A stretch of 64,000 nucleotides of DNA from Actinoplanes auranticolor. Lineage in GTDB: Bacteria; Actinomycetota; Actinomycetes; Mycobacteriales; Micromonosporaceae. The notes under the pieces are model-generated. The model did no database searches. It was not told the origin of the DNA and saw nothing but the letters and a program-made list of their open reading frames with translations. The stretch is from positions 1 through 64,000 of the forward strand of contig NZ_BOQL01000071.1 in NCBI RefSeq assembly GCF_018332655.1, in the 5' to 3' direction. Made by a program: the position numbers and the translations under genes. Shown here piece by piece: positions 7,254 through 15,870 of the stretch. The stretch's first letter is position 1. Each line of letters begins with the position of its first letter.

Positions 7254-9767
7254 CTACTCACGCAGTCCGATCCCCTGCACCGGCGGCGTGCGCAGGACCC
7301 GGCCGATCGGCAGCATCGTCGCGATCAGGGCCAGAGCGATCGTGCCGCCGAGGATGACCGCCGCGCCCAGGGCCGGCACGTACGGGATCCGTTCGCCCGA
7401 GACCGCGTGCACGACCGACGACAGGGTGATCGCCGCGATCGCCGTGCCGATCACCAGTGCGACGCCCAGCAGGCCGGCCTGTTCCGCGTGCACCATCCGC
7501 CTGACCTGGCCCCGCGTCACACCGACCAGGCGCAGCAGGGACAGCTCACGGGCCCGGGCCAGGGCGGCCATGATCAGGGTGTTGGCCGCCGCGAGCACCG
7601 CGTACCCGACCAGGACCGCGATGAGCATCTTGTTGAGCCAGGCGCTGACCGCCAGGTCCTGGGCGAGCTCACCGGTCAGCTGATCCGTGCCGATCACCGT
7701 GCTCATCGGATAGGCGTTCGCGAGATCCGTCAGGCCCGCGGTGACGTCCGCGCCGGGTGCGGTGCGGATGAGGACGTGATCGTCGAGGCCGGTCGCGGTG
7801 TGGCCGGTGAGGGTCTCGGAGTCCAGCGTGACGTCGCCGAACCCCCAGCCACGGTCGTAGAGAGCAACCACGCGCAGGGTCACCGGCGTGCCGTCGCCGA
7901 GCCACAACCGGGCGTCGTCGCCGAGCTTCCAGCCCGCCGAGTCGGCCAGAGTGGTGGACAGCGCCACTGTGGACGCCCGCAGATCGGTGAGGCTTCCCGA
8001 CCGTACCCCCAGGTCCAGGGTCTGGTCGGCGCCCACCGGATCGATGCCCTGGGCCGCGACCGCCTGGGCCTCGAGCTGGTTCGGGATGATCACCGACGTG
8101 CGGCGTACCCCCGTCGCCGCGACCACCCCGGGGATCTTGCGGGCCTTCGCCGCGGCCGTCGCGGGCAGGCCGGCCGCGCCGGTCAGCGCATGCTGGGCGA
8201 GCGTGCCGTCGTGGCTCTGGACCACGGTCTGGCGTTGCAGGTTGTCCTGCAGGAACCACACCGTGCCGCCGAAGCCGACCGAGAGCACCAGCGCGGTCAG
8301 CACCGCGACCATGCCGCGGGCGTTCGCCCGCAGGTTGGCCGCGGCCAGGTAGCCGCTGGTCCCCCAGACGGTCCGCAGGACCGGGGTGAGCAGCTTGGCG
8401 GCGGCCTGGTTGATCCACGGCGCGAGCAGCGCGACGGCCAGCACGAAGGTGTAGAGCATGCCGGTCGCGGCGCCCAGCGCGGTCGTACCGCCGGTGGCAC
8501 CGGTGAGGCCGATGAGCGACACCCCGCCGGCCAGGAACACCAGGCCGGACACGATCCGGACCTTGCCGCCGAGGGCCGGCTCCACCGCCGCCTCGCCCAA
8601 CGCCTCGGTGGGACGGATCCGCGTGGTGCGCAGCGCGGCGATCCAGGCCGAGCTCAAGGCGACGACGGCCACCGCAACGGTCACGGCCAGCCCGGACAGG
8701 AGGCCGCCACTCAGCTCGAACGTGCCGGGGACGAAGCCGCGGGTCACGAGCTGGTCGCGGGTCCAGGCGGTCGCGGCCAGACCGGCCGGGACGCCCACCA
8801 CCGCGGCGAGCAGGCTGAGCAGGCCGACCTCGCCGAGGATCATCAGCCGGACCTGACCCGGGGTGGCCGCGACCGCCCGCAGCAACGCGAGGTCACGGCG
8901 GCGGTGCCGGACCGAGAGCCCGACCGTGCCGGCGACAACGAAGATGATGATCATCGCGGCGTAGCCACCGAACGCGGCGCCGGCCTGCACCGTCAGCGCT
9001 CGCGCGGCCACCGCCTCGGGCTGCTCGACCAGTCCCCGCTCACCGTCCACATAGGTCTTCGCGTTCACCGCGGCTGTGCGGACCGCGGCCACCACGGCCG
9101 CCTTGTCGGCTCCCGGTGCGGCGAGCACGCCGATCGCGGTGAAACTGCCCGGATTCGGGTCGAGCCGCGCGGCCTGCGTGTCCGTGAAGAACACCGCCGC
9201 CCGCGGACCCACCGCGTCGACGACCCCACTGACCCGGAACTTGCGCTCGGTGCCGCCCACGACGAGCGCGGTGGCGTCACCGGGCTGCAACTTCCCGCCT
9301 GCGGCGAGCCGGGCGTCGACGGCGACCTCACCGTCGGTCCGCGGCTGCGTGCCGGACACCATCCGGTACGGGGCCAGCGCGGCACTCCCCCAGCCGTGAC
9401 CGGTGGCCGGCACCCCGGGCGCCGCCACCGGCGTGACCGCGATCGAGTGGTCACCCACGGCACTGGCGACACCCGGAACCGCCGCGATCGCCTTCACCAG
9501 CGTCTCCGGGACCCGGCCGCCCTCGGGCAGCGACACAGTGGTGGACTCGGTCTCGCCGAAGATCTCCGGCCCGGCGATGGTGCGGTCACGGTCGGCCACG
9601 ACGGCGACCGCCGCCGCGTACCGCTGGGGTGAGCCCTGATAGCGCAGGCCGGACTCGACCAGGAGCCCGCAGGTCATCAGGATCATCACCCCGGCGGCGA
9701 GGGCGACGAACGTCGCCACGAAAGTGCCCTTACGGAAGCGCAGCATCTGCGCGGCCAGTCCCAGCAC
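7254..9767 (-). CDS. ABC transporter permease, FtsX/MacB type
   Basis: An 837-residue permease with the duplicated FtsX layout: an N-terminal transmembrane helix (about residues 15-37), a large extracytoplasmic domain, three helices near 265-385 containing VRHRRRDLALLRAVAATPGQVR, a central pair of helices, a second extracytoplasmic domain, and three C-terminal helices with the matching motif ARARELSLLRLVGVTRGQVRR split across the loop. It forms the membrane part of an exporter or envelope-maintenance complex with the ATPase encoded 3 bases upstream. Some family members export peptides or lipoproteins; the substrate here cannot be inferred. Confidence 0.93.
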   Translation of the reverse strand: MLGLAAQMLRFRKGTFVATFVALAAGVMILMTCGLLVESGLRYQGSPQRYAAAVAVVADRDRTIAGPEIFGETESTTVSLPEGGRVPETLVKAIAAVPGVASAVGDHSIAVTPVAAPGVPATGHGWGSAALAPYRMVSGTQPRTDGEVAVDARLAAGGKLQPGDATALVVGGTERKFRVSGVVDAVGPRAAVFFTDTQAARLDPNPGSFTAIGVLAAPGADKAAVVAAVRTAAVNAKTYVDGERGLVEQPEAVAARALTVQAGAAFGGYAAMIIIFVVAGTVGLSVRHRRRDLALLRAVAATPGQVRLMILGEVGLLSLLAAVVGVPAGLAATAWTRDQLVTRGFVPGTFELSGGLLSGLAVTVAVAVVALSSAWIAALRTTRIRPTEALGEAAVEPALGGKVRIVSGLVFLAGGVSLIGLTGATGGTTALGAATGMLYTFVLAVALLAPWINQAAAKLLTPVLRTVWGTSGYLAAANLRANARGMVAVLTALVLSVGFGGTVWFLQDNLQRQTVVQSHDGTLAQHALTGAAGLPATAAAKARKIPGVVAATGVRRTSVIIPNQLEAQAVAAQGIDPVGADQTLDLGVRSGSLTDLRASTVALSTTLADSAGWKLGDDARLWLGDGTPVTLRVVALYDRGWGFGDVTLDSETLTGHTATGLDDHVLIRTAPGADVTAGLTDLANAYPMSTVIGTDQLTGELAQDLAVSAWLNKMLIAVLVGYAVLAAANTLIMAALARARELSLLRLVGVTRGQVRRMVHAEQAGLLGVALVIGTAIAAITLSSVVHAVSGERIPYVPALGAAVILGGTIALALIATMLPIGRVLRTPPVQGIGLRE

Positions 9768-9770
9768 GGT

Positions 9771-10523
9771 TCAGCCCTCCCGGCTCGTGACGGGCTGGCG
9801 GCGGCCGAGCCGCGCCAGCTGTTCGGCGATCCGCTCGGCCCCCGGCTGCGGCATGTCCTGCACGATCCGGCCGTCCGCGAGCACCATGACCCGGTCGGCG
9901 TAGGAGGCGGCGACCGGATCGTGGGTCACCATGATCACGGTCTGCCCGGCGTCGTCGACCACCGACCGCAGCAGGCTCAGCACCTCGGCCGCGGTCTGGG
10001 TGTCCAGCGCGCCGGTCGGCTCGTCACAGAAGATCACCTCGGGCCGGGTGACCAGCGCCCGGGCGATCGCCACCCGCTGCTGCTGACCACCGGAGAGCTC
10101 CGACGGCCGGTGCCCCAGCCGGTCACCCAGCCCGACGCGGTCGACGACCTCGGCGAGCCAGGCCCGGTCCGGGCGGTTGCCGGAGAGCCGCGACGGCAGC
10201 AGGATGTTCTGCTCGACGGTCAGCGCACCGACCAGGTTGAACGCCTGGAACACGAAGCCGATCCGGTTGCGGCGCAGCTTGGTGAGCGCCTTCTCGGACA
10301 TCGACGAAAGGTCGGTGGCCCCGATCCGCACCCGGCCCGCGGTCGGCCGGTCGAGGCCGGCCGCGCAATGCAGCAGCGTGCTCTTGCCGGAGCCGGACGG
10401 CCCCATGACGGCGGTGGCGGTCCCCCGCAGGAATTGGGCGTCGACATTCGCGAGGGCGATGACGGGCTGCTCACCGCCGTACGTCTTGCTGACACCTTCG
10501 ACGCTGACGGCGATATCTGACAT
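9771..10523 (-). CDS. ABC transporter ATP-binding protein (LolD/MacB type)
   Basis: A 250-residue nucleotide-binding protein with every ABC motif: Walker A GPSGSGKST, Q-loop region FVFQAFNLVGALT, signature LSGGQQQRVAIARAL, Walker B VIFCDEPTGALD and the switch histidine in VTHDP. The FQAFNL and PTGALD sequences are those of the MacB/LolD class that pairs with FtsX-like permeases. The permease gene begins 3 bases after its stop, so the two form an operon. No regulator gene is adjacent. Confidence 0.95.
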   Translation of the reverse strand: MSDIAVSVEGVSKTYGGEQPVIALANVDAQFLRGTATAVMGPSGSGKSTLLHCAAGLDRPTAGRVRIGATDLSSMSEKALTKLRRNRIGFVFQAFNLVGALTVEQNILLPSRLSGNRPDRAWLAEVVDRVGLGDRLGHRPSELSGGQQQRVAIARALVTRPEVIFCDEPTGALDTQTAAEVLSLLRSVVDDAGQTVIMVTHDPVAASYADRVMVLADGRIVQDMPQPGAERIAEQLARLGRRQPVTSREG

Positions 10524-10791
10524 GGCTGGGGCCTTCCGGAGCGGTCTTGTGCGGTCTCCTACGACGCTAGGGAGATCACCGCTCAGCTTCGATGAAGCAG
10601 ACTGCCCACCCTGGGTACAGCAGGCGCTACCGCCCGGACGACGGGAAGTAGCCGGTCAGGTACCGCAGGGCCGCGGCGGCGTCCGGGCACGCCCGCCCAG
10701 GTCCGCGGTTCGTCACGCACCGGACGGCATCGTCCGCCACTTCGCCGCCCGACGGGCACCGCCGATGATCGACAACCCTTATCGTGGCGCG

Positions 10792-11253
10792 GTGACCTCG
10801 TACCCGCCTCCGGCCTTCGCCCCCGCACCACCGCCGCCGCGCAAACGCCGCACCTGGCTCATCGTCCTGGCGACCGTGGGGGTGCTGACCGTACTGGTGT
10901 GCGCGCTGGGACTCGGCCGGCTGTTCTTCCGGCTCAAGCACGTGACGGATGTCGAGAAAGAGATCGAGAGGACGACGGCGGCTTTCATCGAGGACCGCCG
11001 GGACGGGCTCAGCCAGGCGGGGTACGACGGGCTGTGCGCGGAGGCGAAGGACGAGTTCCGGCTCGAGGACCTCGCTAAGCCGCCGGAGGAGGCGGTCACC
11101 GACTTCAAGGTCTTCCACACGAATGTGGCTTATGAACGTGGCCAGGCGACGGTGAGTGTCGACGTGCAGCGGCCGGACGGGACGCGGGAGAAGGAGGTTT
11201 ACATCCTGGACGAGGACGGCGAGCGGTGGAAGATGTGCTCGTTCCCGGCCTGA
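10792..11253 (+). CDS. Small membrane-anchored protein with proline-rich N-terminus
   Basis: A 153-residue protein: a proline-rich cytoplasmic start (SYPPPAFAPAPPPPRKRR), one transmembrane helix (WLIVLATVGVLTVLVCALGL) and an extracytoplasmic domain of about 110 residues with two Cys (GLCAEAKDEF, KMCSFPA) that could form a disulfide and an immunity-protein or DUF4878-like look (stress on EVYILDEDGERWKMC). The GTG at 10792 sits 7 bases after TATCGT, suggesting a leaderless start; ATG 10765 in the same frame is an alternative. The function is unknown. Confidence 0.75.
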   Translation: MTSYPPPAFAPAPPPPRKRRTWLIVLATVGVLTVLVCALGLGRLFFRLKHVTDVEKEIERTTAAFIEDRRDGLSQAGYDGLCAEAKDEFRLEDLAKPPEEAVTDFKVFHTNVAYERGQATVSVDVQRPDGTREKEVYILDEDGERWKMCSFPA

Positions 11254-11284
11254 GCCGGGACCCCGTGGTGACCGGGAAAAGACG

Positions 11285-11309
11285 AAGCCCAGGTCGATGA
11301 CCTGGGCTT
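11285..11309. terminator. Hairpin next to the left tRNA-Thr repeat
   Basis: A perfect 11-bp stem (AAGCCCAGGTC with GACCTGGGCTT) with a 3-base GAT loop, followed by T residues. It serves the rightward gene ending at 11253 and, on the other strand, is placed where the original terminator of the tRNA-Thr gene would have been before the island inserted. Confidence 0.82.
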
Positions 11310-11315
11310 TCGCGC

Positions 11316-11351
11316 TGAGCCGCCTGACGGAATCGAACCGTCGACCTACGC
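11316..11351 (-). repeat. Left direct repeat (attL), partial tRNA-Thr
   Basis: This is identical over 36 bases to 19381-19416 and corresponds to the T-arm and acceptor 3' strand of tRNA-Thr on the minus strand. There is no 5' half, so it is not a functional tRNA gene. Confidence 0.92.
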
Positions 11352-11903
11352 TTACCGAAAGTCACGGCCCCTTGCTTGTCGTTGGTCGTCAGGAACTATC
11401 ACTGAACTGCTGATACATAGTCTTCAGCTTGTCAGCGTTCGTCACTGATAGTCGACCCGTGGCAGGGGTTTTCGGGGGGTAAACGGGGGGCACCGTTGGC
11501 CGTTGCCGGGACGTTCGCGGGCCTGCCAGACGTCCCATTCGGGCATCCCGACAACTCCGCCAGGGTTGGCGTGCCGGGCAAGTCGCTGGTCCGAGGCGGG
11601 AGCGTAGGCGTTGGCTGATCGCCCCAGGGCTGGGCGGAGCCGGAGTGAACCGCCCGCTCGGTGGCTTGTGGTGGGTGGCTTTGAGAGATGATGCCATCGG
11701 CGGGTGAGATCCTCAGCGGTCGTAAAGCGTAGAGAACTTCATGATCACCTAAGTGATCTCACCCGTCTCCACCGCCTCCACCAAGGCCGCTCACCGCACA
11801 TCGGCCCAGCTCAGAAGCTGGTCAGCCGACTACGCAATGGCCCTGCACGACGGTCACCCAGGTTGGATGACCCTCCGGGCCTTAAAGAGCTTCAGATCCA
11901 CCA
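11352..11903. other. att-flanking segment without a supported gene
   Basis: About 550 bases. The first 170 bases are clearly similar to 15697-15870: both run from ACCTACGCTTACCGA through a GTCAGCGTT-GTCAC block to a run of the form AGGGGTTTTCGGGGGG followed by TAAACGGGGGG or TAACGGGGGG. The rest holds short frames only. The duplicated block is probably the attachment-site arm of the integrative elements. Confidence 0.55.
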
Positions 11904-12482
11904 CTAACAGGGACCAGCGAAAAACGAGACGGTTACGCGGACCGGCGGTTTCCCACCCTCGCTGATATCGAACGGGACGCACTTTTGGTCCGGAATATGG
12001 AAACCACCGATATATGCGGTGTCGTAGTCCTTGCAACCTTGGAAGGTAACCGATCGGGTGGGTTCGTAGTTCCAGCGCTGCCCGTACTTGAGCCCCACGT
12101 CATTCGCGTTCGAATCAGCCACGGAAACGGTGACGACGGCACCTGCTTTGACCAGGGCGCCAATCTTGTAATCGCCGCTCTCGCCGTTACCGTAATCCTT
12201 CGGGTCAGCCGTTGCCCAGCTCTTGAGGTCCGGCCACGAGATTGCGCCGACGGTGAGGGCATTGTCGGTCGGGACGTCCGTGGATTTCACATGGGCCTCC
12301 TCGTCGACGCAGGCGACGAGGCGTGACCCGGGTGACTTCTCGGGCGATTGGGCGGAGGTGCCGTCGCCGGATTGAGAGCGCCCGTCGGTATTGGGATCCG
12401 TTCGGCCGTCGCCGGTGCAGCTGACCAGCAGAAGCGCGACAATGACCAGTCCTGGCCAGTGCATTTTGGCTCGAACCAGCAT
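11904..12482 (-). CDS. Putative lipoprotein
   Basis: A 192-residue exported protein. ATG 12482 follows AAGGGG at 5 bases; the first 20 residues form a signal peptide with lipobox LLVSC. A Ser/Thr/Asp-rich linker (to about residue 55) precedes a compact domain with four more Cys (ACVDEEAH, QGCKDYD, QKCVPFD, AGPC at the very end), which fits two disulfides. I recognise no family. It lies alone in the island, convergent with nothing, and its base composition is less GC-rich than the core genes, in keeping with acquired DNA. Confidence 0.78.
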   Translation of the reverse strand: MLVRAKMHWPGLVIVALLLVSCTGDGRTDPNTDGRSQSGDGTSAQSPEKSPGSRLVACVDEEAHVKSTDVPTDNALTVGAISWPDLKSWATADPKDYGNGESGDYKIGALVKAGAVVTVSVADSNANDVGLKYGQRWNYEPTRSVTFQGCKDYDTAYIGGFHIPDQKCVPFDISEGGKPPVRVTVSFFAGPC

Positions 12483-12963
12483 GTTAACCCCTTGCTTCGA
12501 CGCCGTTCGTACCCATGCTCGCACACGATCCCCCGGAGAATCGCCGGGCCCCGCAAAGTCGTCAGGGGATGCCGCGTTGTTGCCAGTCGGGCTCCGCCTG
12601 GCGCGCCGACGGCGGTGTTGCGGAAAGCGATCATGACCGGAGTTCCGGTCCTGGTGCGGATCCGGTAGCGGTCCTCGTCGTAAGCGATGTCGCGGCCACG
12701 GTGAAAGCTGTCATCGACGGCCAGTGGCCACAGATCCGGGCGGCCACTGGTCCGGCGTCAGGGGCCGGTACCCCAGTCTGCGCCTGCCCAGTTGGAGGGC
12801 GCTCATTACACCGCCGCACTGAACGTCGCCACGGTTTTGACGGCACCGTAAGGGCTCCGAGAACGACCCCACCCAGCAATCTTATCCATAGGGGCTTGTC
12901 AATGCCGAGCGACTCCGGCAGCATCGATGTCTGAAGGTAGCGGATGCTTCACAGGGAGTATGC
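12483..12963. other. Intergenic stretch, no supported gene
   Basis: About 480 bases between the divergent lipoprotein gene and the Mau-like operon. Open frames of 80-140 codons occur but show no domain and have poor codon use. The last 15 bases contain the GGGAG ribosome-binding site of the next gene; a promoter for the operon presumably lies here. Confidence 0.5.
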
Positions 12964-13479
12964 ATGAGTCAAGAGCGAGGGATCTCGCGACGTCAAGTAC
13001 TCAGAGTCGGCGCCGTAGTCGGCTCTGCCGTCACGCTTGTCGCGGTCTCGGGCCAAGCCGCCTCGGCCGCGCCGGAGGAGGTAGACCCGAACCAAGCTAC
13101 GTCCAGAGGTGATCTCGGCCGGGTCTCAACGGCTAGCGGCGGCGTGGGCGTCATCGCGGCACCGAATCGCGCGAATCGAACGAAGGTCGAGGCTCCGGAA
13201 CGGGTGCCGTTCGCGGGCTTCCCGGAAGGGATCACGCCGCGTCCGGGTGACCTTGTCACGGTCACCGACAACTGGGACGGGCTAGCGCTGGCCGCCGTAC
13301 CCGTGGTGCATTGGCTGGCCGGCGTACCTAAACAGCGCAGCGACGGAAGTTTCGAGGTGGCGGGTGAACGGATCGCGGCATCGCCCCTGCTGAAGGAGAA
13401 GACGTCGAAGCGGATCCGGGTTTGCGTCCTAGACACGGAACTGCCCGACGCGCAAGTGCTGGCTGTTCGTGCCGCCTGA
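12964..13479 (+). CDS. Tat-exported protein, first gene of the Mau-like operon
   Basis: A 171-residue protein with a twin-arginine signal: SRRQVLRVGAVVGSAVTL then an AxA site (ASAAPEE) near residue 36. The mature part has no domain I recognise; it contains FAGFPEGITPRPGDLVTVT, and VHWLAGVPK, and a single Cys near the C-terminus (IRVCVLDTELPDA). ATG 12964 is preceded by GGGAG. The gene overlaps the start of the MauE-like gene by 11 bases if GTG 13469 is used there, so it belongs to the same transcript. It may be a folded extracytoplasmic partner or electron-transfer subunit; this is inference from position only. Confidence 0.75.
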   Translation: MSQERGISRRQVLRVGAVVGSAVTLVAVSGQAASAAPEEVDPNQATSRGDLGRVSTASGGVGVIAAPNRANRTKVEAPERVPFAGFPEGITPRPGDLVTVTDNWDGLALAAVPVVHWLAGVPKQRSDGSFEVAGERIAASPLLKEKTSKRIRVCVLDTELPDAQVLAVRAA

Positions 13480-14047
13480 AGTGCCGGTGGCCGTCGACGC
13501 GGCGGTGCGAATGGTCGCGGCGGCGGTGCTGCTTTACTCGGCGAGCCAGAAGCTGGTGGCACCGAGCGCCATCCGCCAGACGATCCGGGCGCTGCGGCTG
13601 CCGGCTCCGCATGCCCTGGCGACCACTGTCGCCATTGGCGAGCTCGCCACAGCGGTTCTGCTGTTGGCCGCTCCGAGATTGTGGTTAACGTCAACACTTA
13701 TTGTCGGCCTCGGAGTGTCCTTTGCCAGTGCGGCATTGATCGCGCGGATTCATGGCGAATCCGTCCGCTGCGCTTGCCTCGGCCGCAAGTCGGAGACCGA
13801 CCTGGGTTGGCGGCAGTTCGCCTTGCTTCCGGTGTGGTCGGCGGTGGCGTGGGTGACGCACTCCGGAACATCCGATAGGTTCTCGGGCTCGTTGTGGGTT
13901 GCCGTTACCGCGGTCGCCCTGGCGGTGATCGTCGTCGTTTTTCAACTCCTGCCATTGGGCCTCAGGAGCTGGAGTTATCTCAAGGTGCTGGAGAGTCAAT
14001 GGACTTCCTCTGGATCGTCGTCGCGATCCTCAGCGTCATCATCGTAA
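13469..14047 (+). CDS. mauE: MauE/DoxX-like membrane protein
   Basis: A 192-residue, four-to-five-helix membrane protein: VRMVAAAVLLYSASQKLVAP opens the first helix, and the loop ARIHGESVRCACLGRK carries the Cys-x-Cys typical of the MauE family. In methylamine-utilisation operons MauE acts with MauD in disulfide formation during maturation of the light subunit. Here it sits directly before a thioredoxin-like gene and a small Cys-rich Tat substrate, the same logic. GTG 13469 overlaps the previous gene; GTG 13481 is an equally possible start. The gene overlaps the following one by 49 bases. Confidence 0.82.
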   Translation: MPPEVPVAVDAAVRMVAAAVLLYSASQKLVAPSAIRQTIRALRLPAPHALATTVAIGELATAVLLLAAPRLWLTSTLIVGLGVSFASAALIARIHGESVRCACLGRKSETDLGWRQFALLPVWSAVAWVTHSGTSDRFSGSLWVAVTAVALAVIVVVFQLLPLGLRSWSYLKVLESQWTSSGSSSRSSASSS

Positions 14048-14562
14048 TCTGCGTTCTGGCACTAGTCGACCAGTACCAAACGCTCGAATTGATTCGAGCC
14101 ACACTCAAACTTGAGGACAATCCTTCTCCGATTCCCTTCGCGGACGACGGCTCGATTAGGCCTTCGCTGATCGGGCTTCCGCCGGACCTGGACGAGCAAC
14201 CGCACCTGGCGCTGCTGTTCCTATCCGTCTCCTGCACCACATGCCGATCCATCGCCGAAGGGCTACGCCGACAGGACTGGCAACACGTTTGGATAGTCCT
14301 GCAACAAGCTCATTCAGAAGAAGAGGGCCGCCTCTGGCTTGACGGTATGAAGGTACCGATCAACAGGGCAACGGTCGACGTCGATGAAAGTGTTGCCAGA
14401 GCGGTCGGGATCGAAACGGTTCCCTCGGTCATTCTTTACCGTTCCGGCGAAGCATTTCTGGCTCAGACACTGCCGTCTTTCCGGCAGCTACAACCGCTGT
14501 TAGCTCCTCGCAAGACAACCAGCCCTCTCCCCGTCGTCAAGGAAGGAACAATCCAGCTGTGA
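13999..14562 (+). CDS. Membrane-anchored thioredoxin-like protein (MauD-like)
   Basis: A 187-residue protein with one N-terminal transmembrane helix (FLWIVVAILSVIIVICVLAL) and an extracytoplasmic thioredoxin fold. The active site is CTTC in LFLSVSCTTCRSIAEGL, and a cis-proline-type segment follows (GIETVPSVILYRSGE). This is the build of MauD, which keeps the disulfides of the methylamine dehydrogenase light chain in order. ATG 13999 has a GGAGAG site 5 bases upstream. It overlaps both neighbours (49 bases with MauE, GTGA with the next gene), so the products are probably made in fixed ratio. Confidence 0.85.
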   Translation: MDFLWIVVAILSVIIVICVLALVDQYQTLELIRATLKLEDNPSPIPFADDGSIRPSLIGLPPDLDEQPHLALLFLSVSCTTCRSIAEGLRRQDWQHVWIVLQQAHSEEEGRLWLDGMKVPINRATVDVDESVARAVGIETVPSVILYRSGEAFLAQTLPSFRQLQPLLAPRKTTSPLPVVKEGTIQL

Positions 14563-14915
14563 GCGATACGTTGGAATGCGTAGTCTCCTCGAATACAGCC
14601 AGTGCCGCAGAACGACCGACTCGCCGTCGATTCGCCGTCCTAGGCGCCGCGTCCGCGGTGGTTGCCGGCCTGGCCACCGTGCTGAAAGCCTCCCCAGCCG
14701 TGGCGGACTGCCAAGGATCGCCCTGCTGTAGTTTGGCGCTGTGCAAACAGTGCAGCTACGCCGTAAGCAAAGACCGGTTCACCTGCCCGACGGACTATAA
14801 GCGTACCTACTGGACGTGCACGAGCGGCTCGCGGACATACGGCTGCGGTGAATGCACCACGGGCGCGAACTGCTGGAACGGCACATTCTACTGTTCCATC
14901 TGGTACGCGTGGTAA
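14559..14915 (+). CDS. Small Tat-exported Cys-rich protein, methylamine-dehydrogenase light-chain-like
   Basis: A 118-residue protein with a twin-arginine signal (TRRRFAVLGAASAVV, cleavage near AVADCQ). The mature 69 residues hold 11 Cys: CQGSPCC, LCKQC, FTCP, WTC, YGCGEC, NCW, FYC. The spacing CP-x6-YW-T-C and C-W-x4-F-Y-C recalls the methylamine dehydrogenase light chain, whose two Trp form tryptophan tryptophylquinone, and Trp sits near both equivalent places. The start GTG overlaps the thioredoxin-like gene. No heavy chain (MauB) or diheme MauG is present, so catalysis like methylamine oxidation is not supported; it could instead be a disulfide-rich exported peptide. Confidence 0.72.
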   Translation: MSDTLECVVSSNTASAAERPTRRRFAVLGAASAVVAGLATVLKASPAVADCQGSPCCSLALCKQCSYAVSKDRFTCPTDYKRTYWTCTSGSRTYGCGECTTGANCWNGTFYCSIWYAW

Positions 14916-15007
14916 CTGCTTGGGTAGTCTTGCTGGCCGCCATGGCTGGCTTCGCCCAATTGTTCAGCCCTTGAGGTCAGTCATTCATCGGAGTAATCCG
15001 CCCTTTC

Positions 15008-15580
15008 GTGCAAGGGGACTCGTTCCGAGCAGCCCGGGGATGGCTGCGCTTCCTGCTAGTTTTATCCGTCTCCCACGTAGCAATGGCCGGATTCGTCATC
15101 GGCTTGCTCTATCAGGTGGGCACCTTTTTTGCACCGCACACCGATGACCGGATCGCACTGGCGGTCGTCATCGCCGCCGCGCTTATTGCGGTAGTCTTCG
15201 ACGTACGTGCGATCAAGACCGACTCATTCGCCCCTGGGCTGCACCGCCAGACATCCAAGGAGCTCGCCCACCGTGCGAACATCCCAGAATGGGTCGCACC
15301 AATGATGTGGGGCCTTGACACAGGGCTGATGTGGACCACATTCCGCGTCTCGGCGACAACCTGGGTGTTGATGGCAGCCGCGTTGCTGAACGTCGCTCCT
15401 CAGTGGAGCGGGCTCATTTTTGGCACGGCTTTCGCGGCGCCCTTGGCGGTGGCCGTATTGGTGGGTCGCGGCAACGTCAGCGAATTGGGCAGGCCAGGAC
15501 CTCGCCGAGCGGTCCAGATGGCAACGGTAGCAGCGGCGTTGCTACCGGCCCTTCTCCTCGTCGGCGGGCTCGTGCTGTGA
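15008..15580 (+). CDS. Polytopic membrane protein of unknown function
   Basis: A 190-residue protein with about five hydrophobic segments (for example LRFLLVLSVSHVAMAGFVIG and IALAVVIAAALIAVVFDV) and a soluble loop KELAHRANIPEWVAPMMWGL. It follows the Cys-rich protein gene by 92 bases on the same strand and is followed by a strong hairpin, so it may be the last gene of the Mau-like operon. The GTG 15008 start lies just after an AAGG-poor stretch, so the exact start is uncertain. I do not recognise the family. Confidence 0.7.
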   Translation: MQGDSFRAARGWLRFLLVLSVSHVAMAGFVIGLLYQVGTFFAPHTDDRIALAVVIAAALIAVVFDVRAIKTDSFAPGLHRQTSKELAHRANIPEWVAPMMWGLDTGLMWTTFRVSATTWVLMAAALLNVAPQWSGLIFGTAFAAPLAVAVLVGRGNVSELGRPGPRRAVQMATVAAALLPALLLVGGLVL

Positions 15581-15585
15581 CGAGC

Positions 15586-15613
15586 GGCCGGGGCCGGAAC
15601 CTCGGCCCCGGCC
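15586..15613 (+). terminator. Hairpin after the Mau-like operon
   Basis: A perfect 11-bp stem, GGCCGGGGCCG with CGGCCCCGGCC, around a 6-base loop, starting 5 bases after the stop codon at 15580. Confidence 0.82.
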
Positions 15614-15679
15614 TGGCTCTTACGCTGAGACGAGGACCGCCGGCCCCTCTCGCTCGACCACTGCATAACGATGACAAGA

Positions 15680-15870
15680 GTCGATAACCTACGCTTACCG
15701 AGCGTTACGATCTAGCGTTTGTCATTGGTGATCAGATCTTGGCATTGAGCTGCTCAAACTCGGTCGTCGACTGGTCAGCGTTAGTCACGATTAGTCAACA
15801 CTTTGCAGGGGTTTTCGGGGGGGGGTAACGGGGGGCCAGCTGACTGTTGTCGGGACATTCGTGCGGCCAC
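15680..15870. repeat. Second att-like arm (degenerate copy of 11338-11505)
   Basis: GTCGATAACCTACGCTTACC here resembles GTCGACCTACGCTTACC at 11341, followed by about 170 bases with the same order of words, including TTGTC(A/G)TTGG, GTCAGCGTT and AGGGGTTTTCGGGGGG. Only about half of the tRNA 3' repeat survives. The remaining 250 bases up to 16124 contain no supported gene. I read this as the internal scar between two elements inserted one after another at the same tRNA. Confidence 0.6.

Noticed and set aside
7407..9632. 741-codon rightward frame over the ABC permease
   Set aside because: Antisense shadow of the FtsX-type permease; no domain, extreme Arg/Gly/His content.
11389..11697. 102-codon leftward frame next to attL
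   Set aside because: It runs through the duplicated noncoding att arm, has no ribosome-binding site and no domain.
14559..14915. Functional methylamine dehydrogenase
   Set aside because: Heavy chain, MauG and amicyanin genes are absent and the mature protein is far shorter than the light chain; only a family-like resemblance is claimed.
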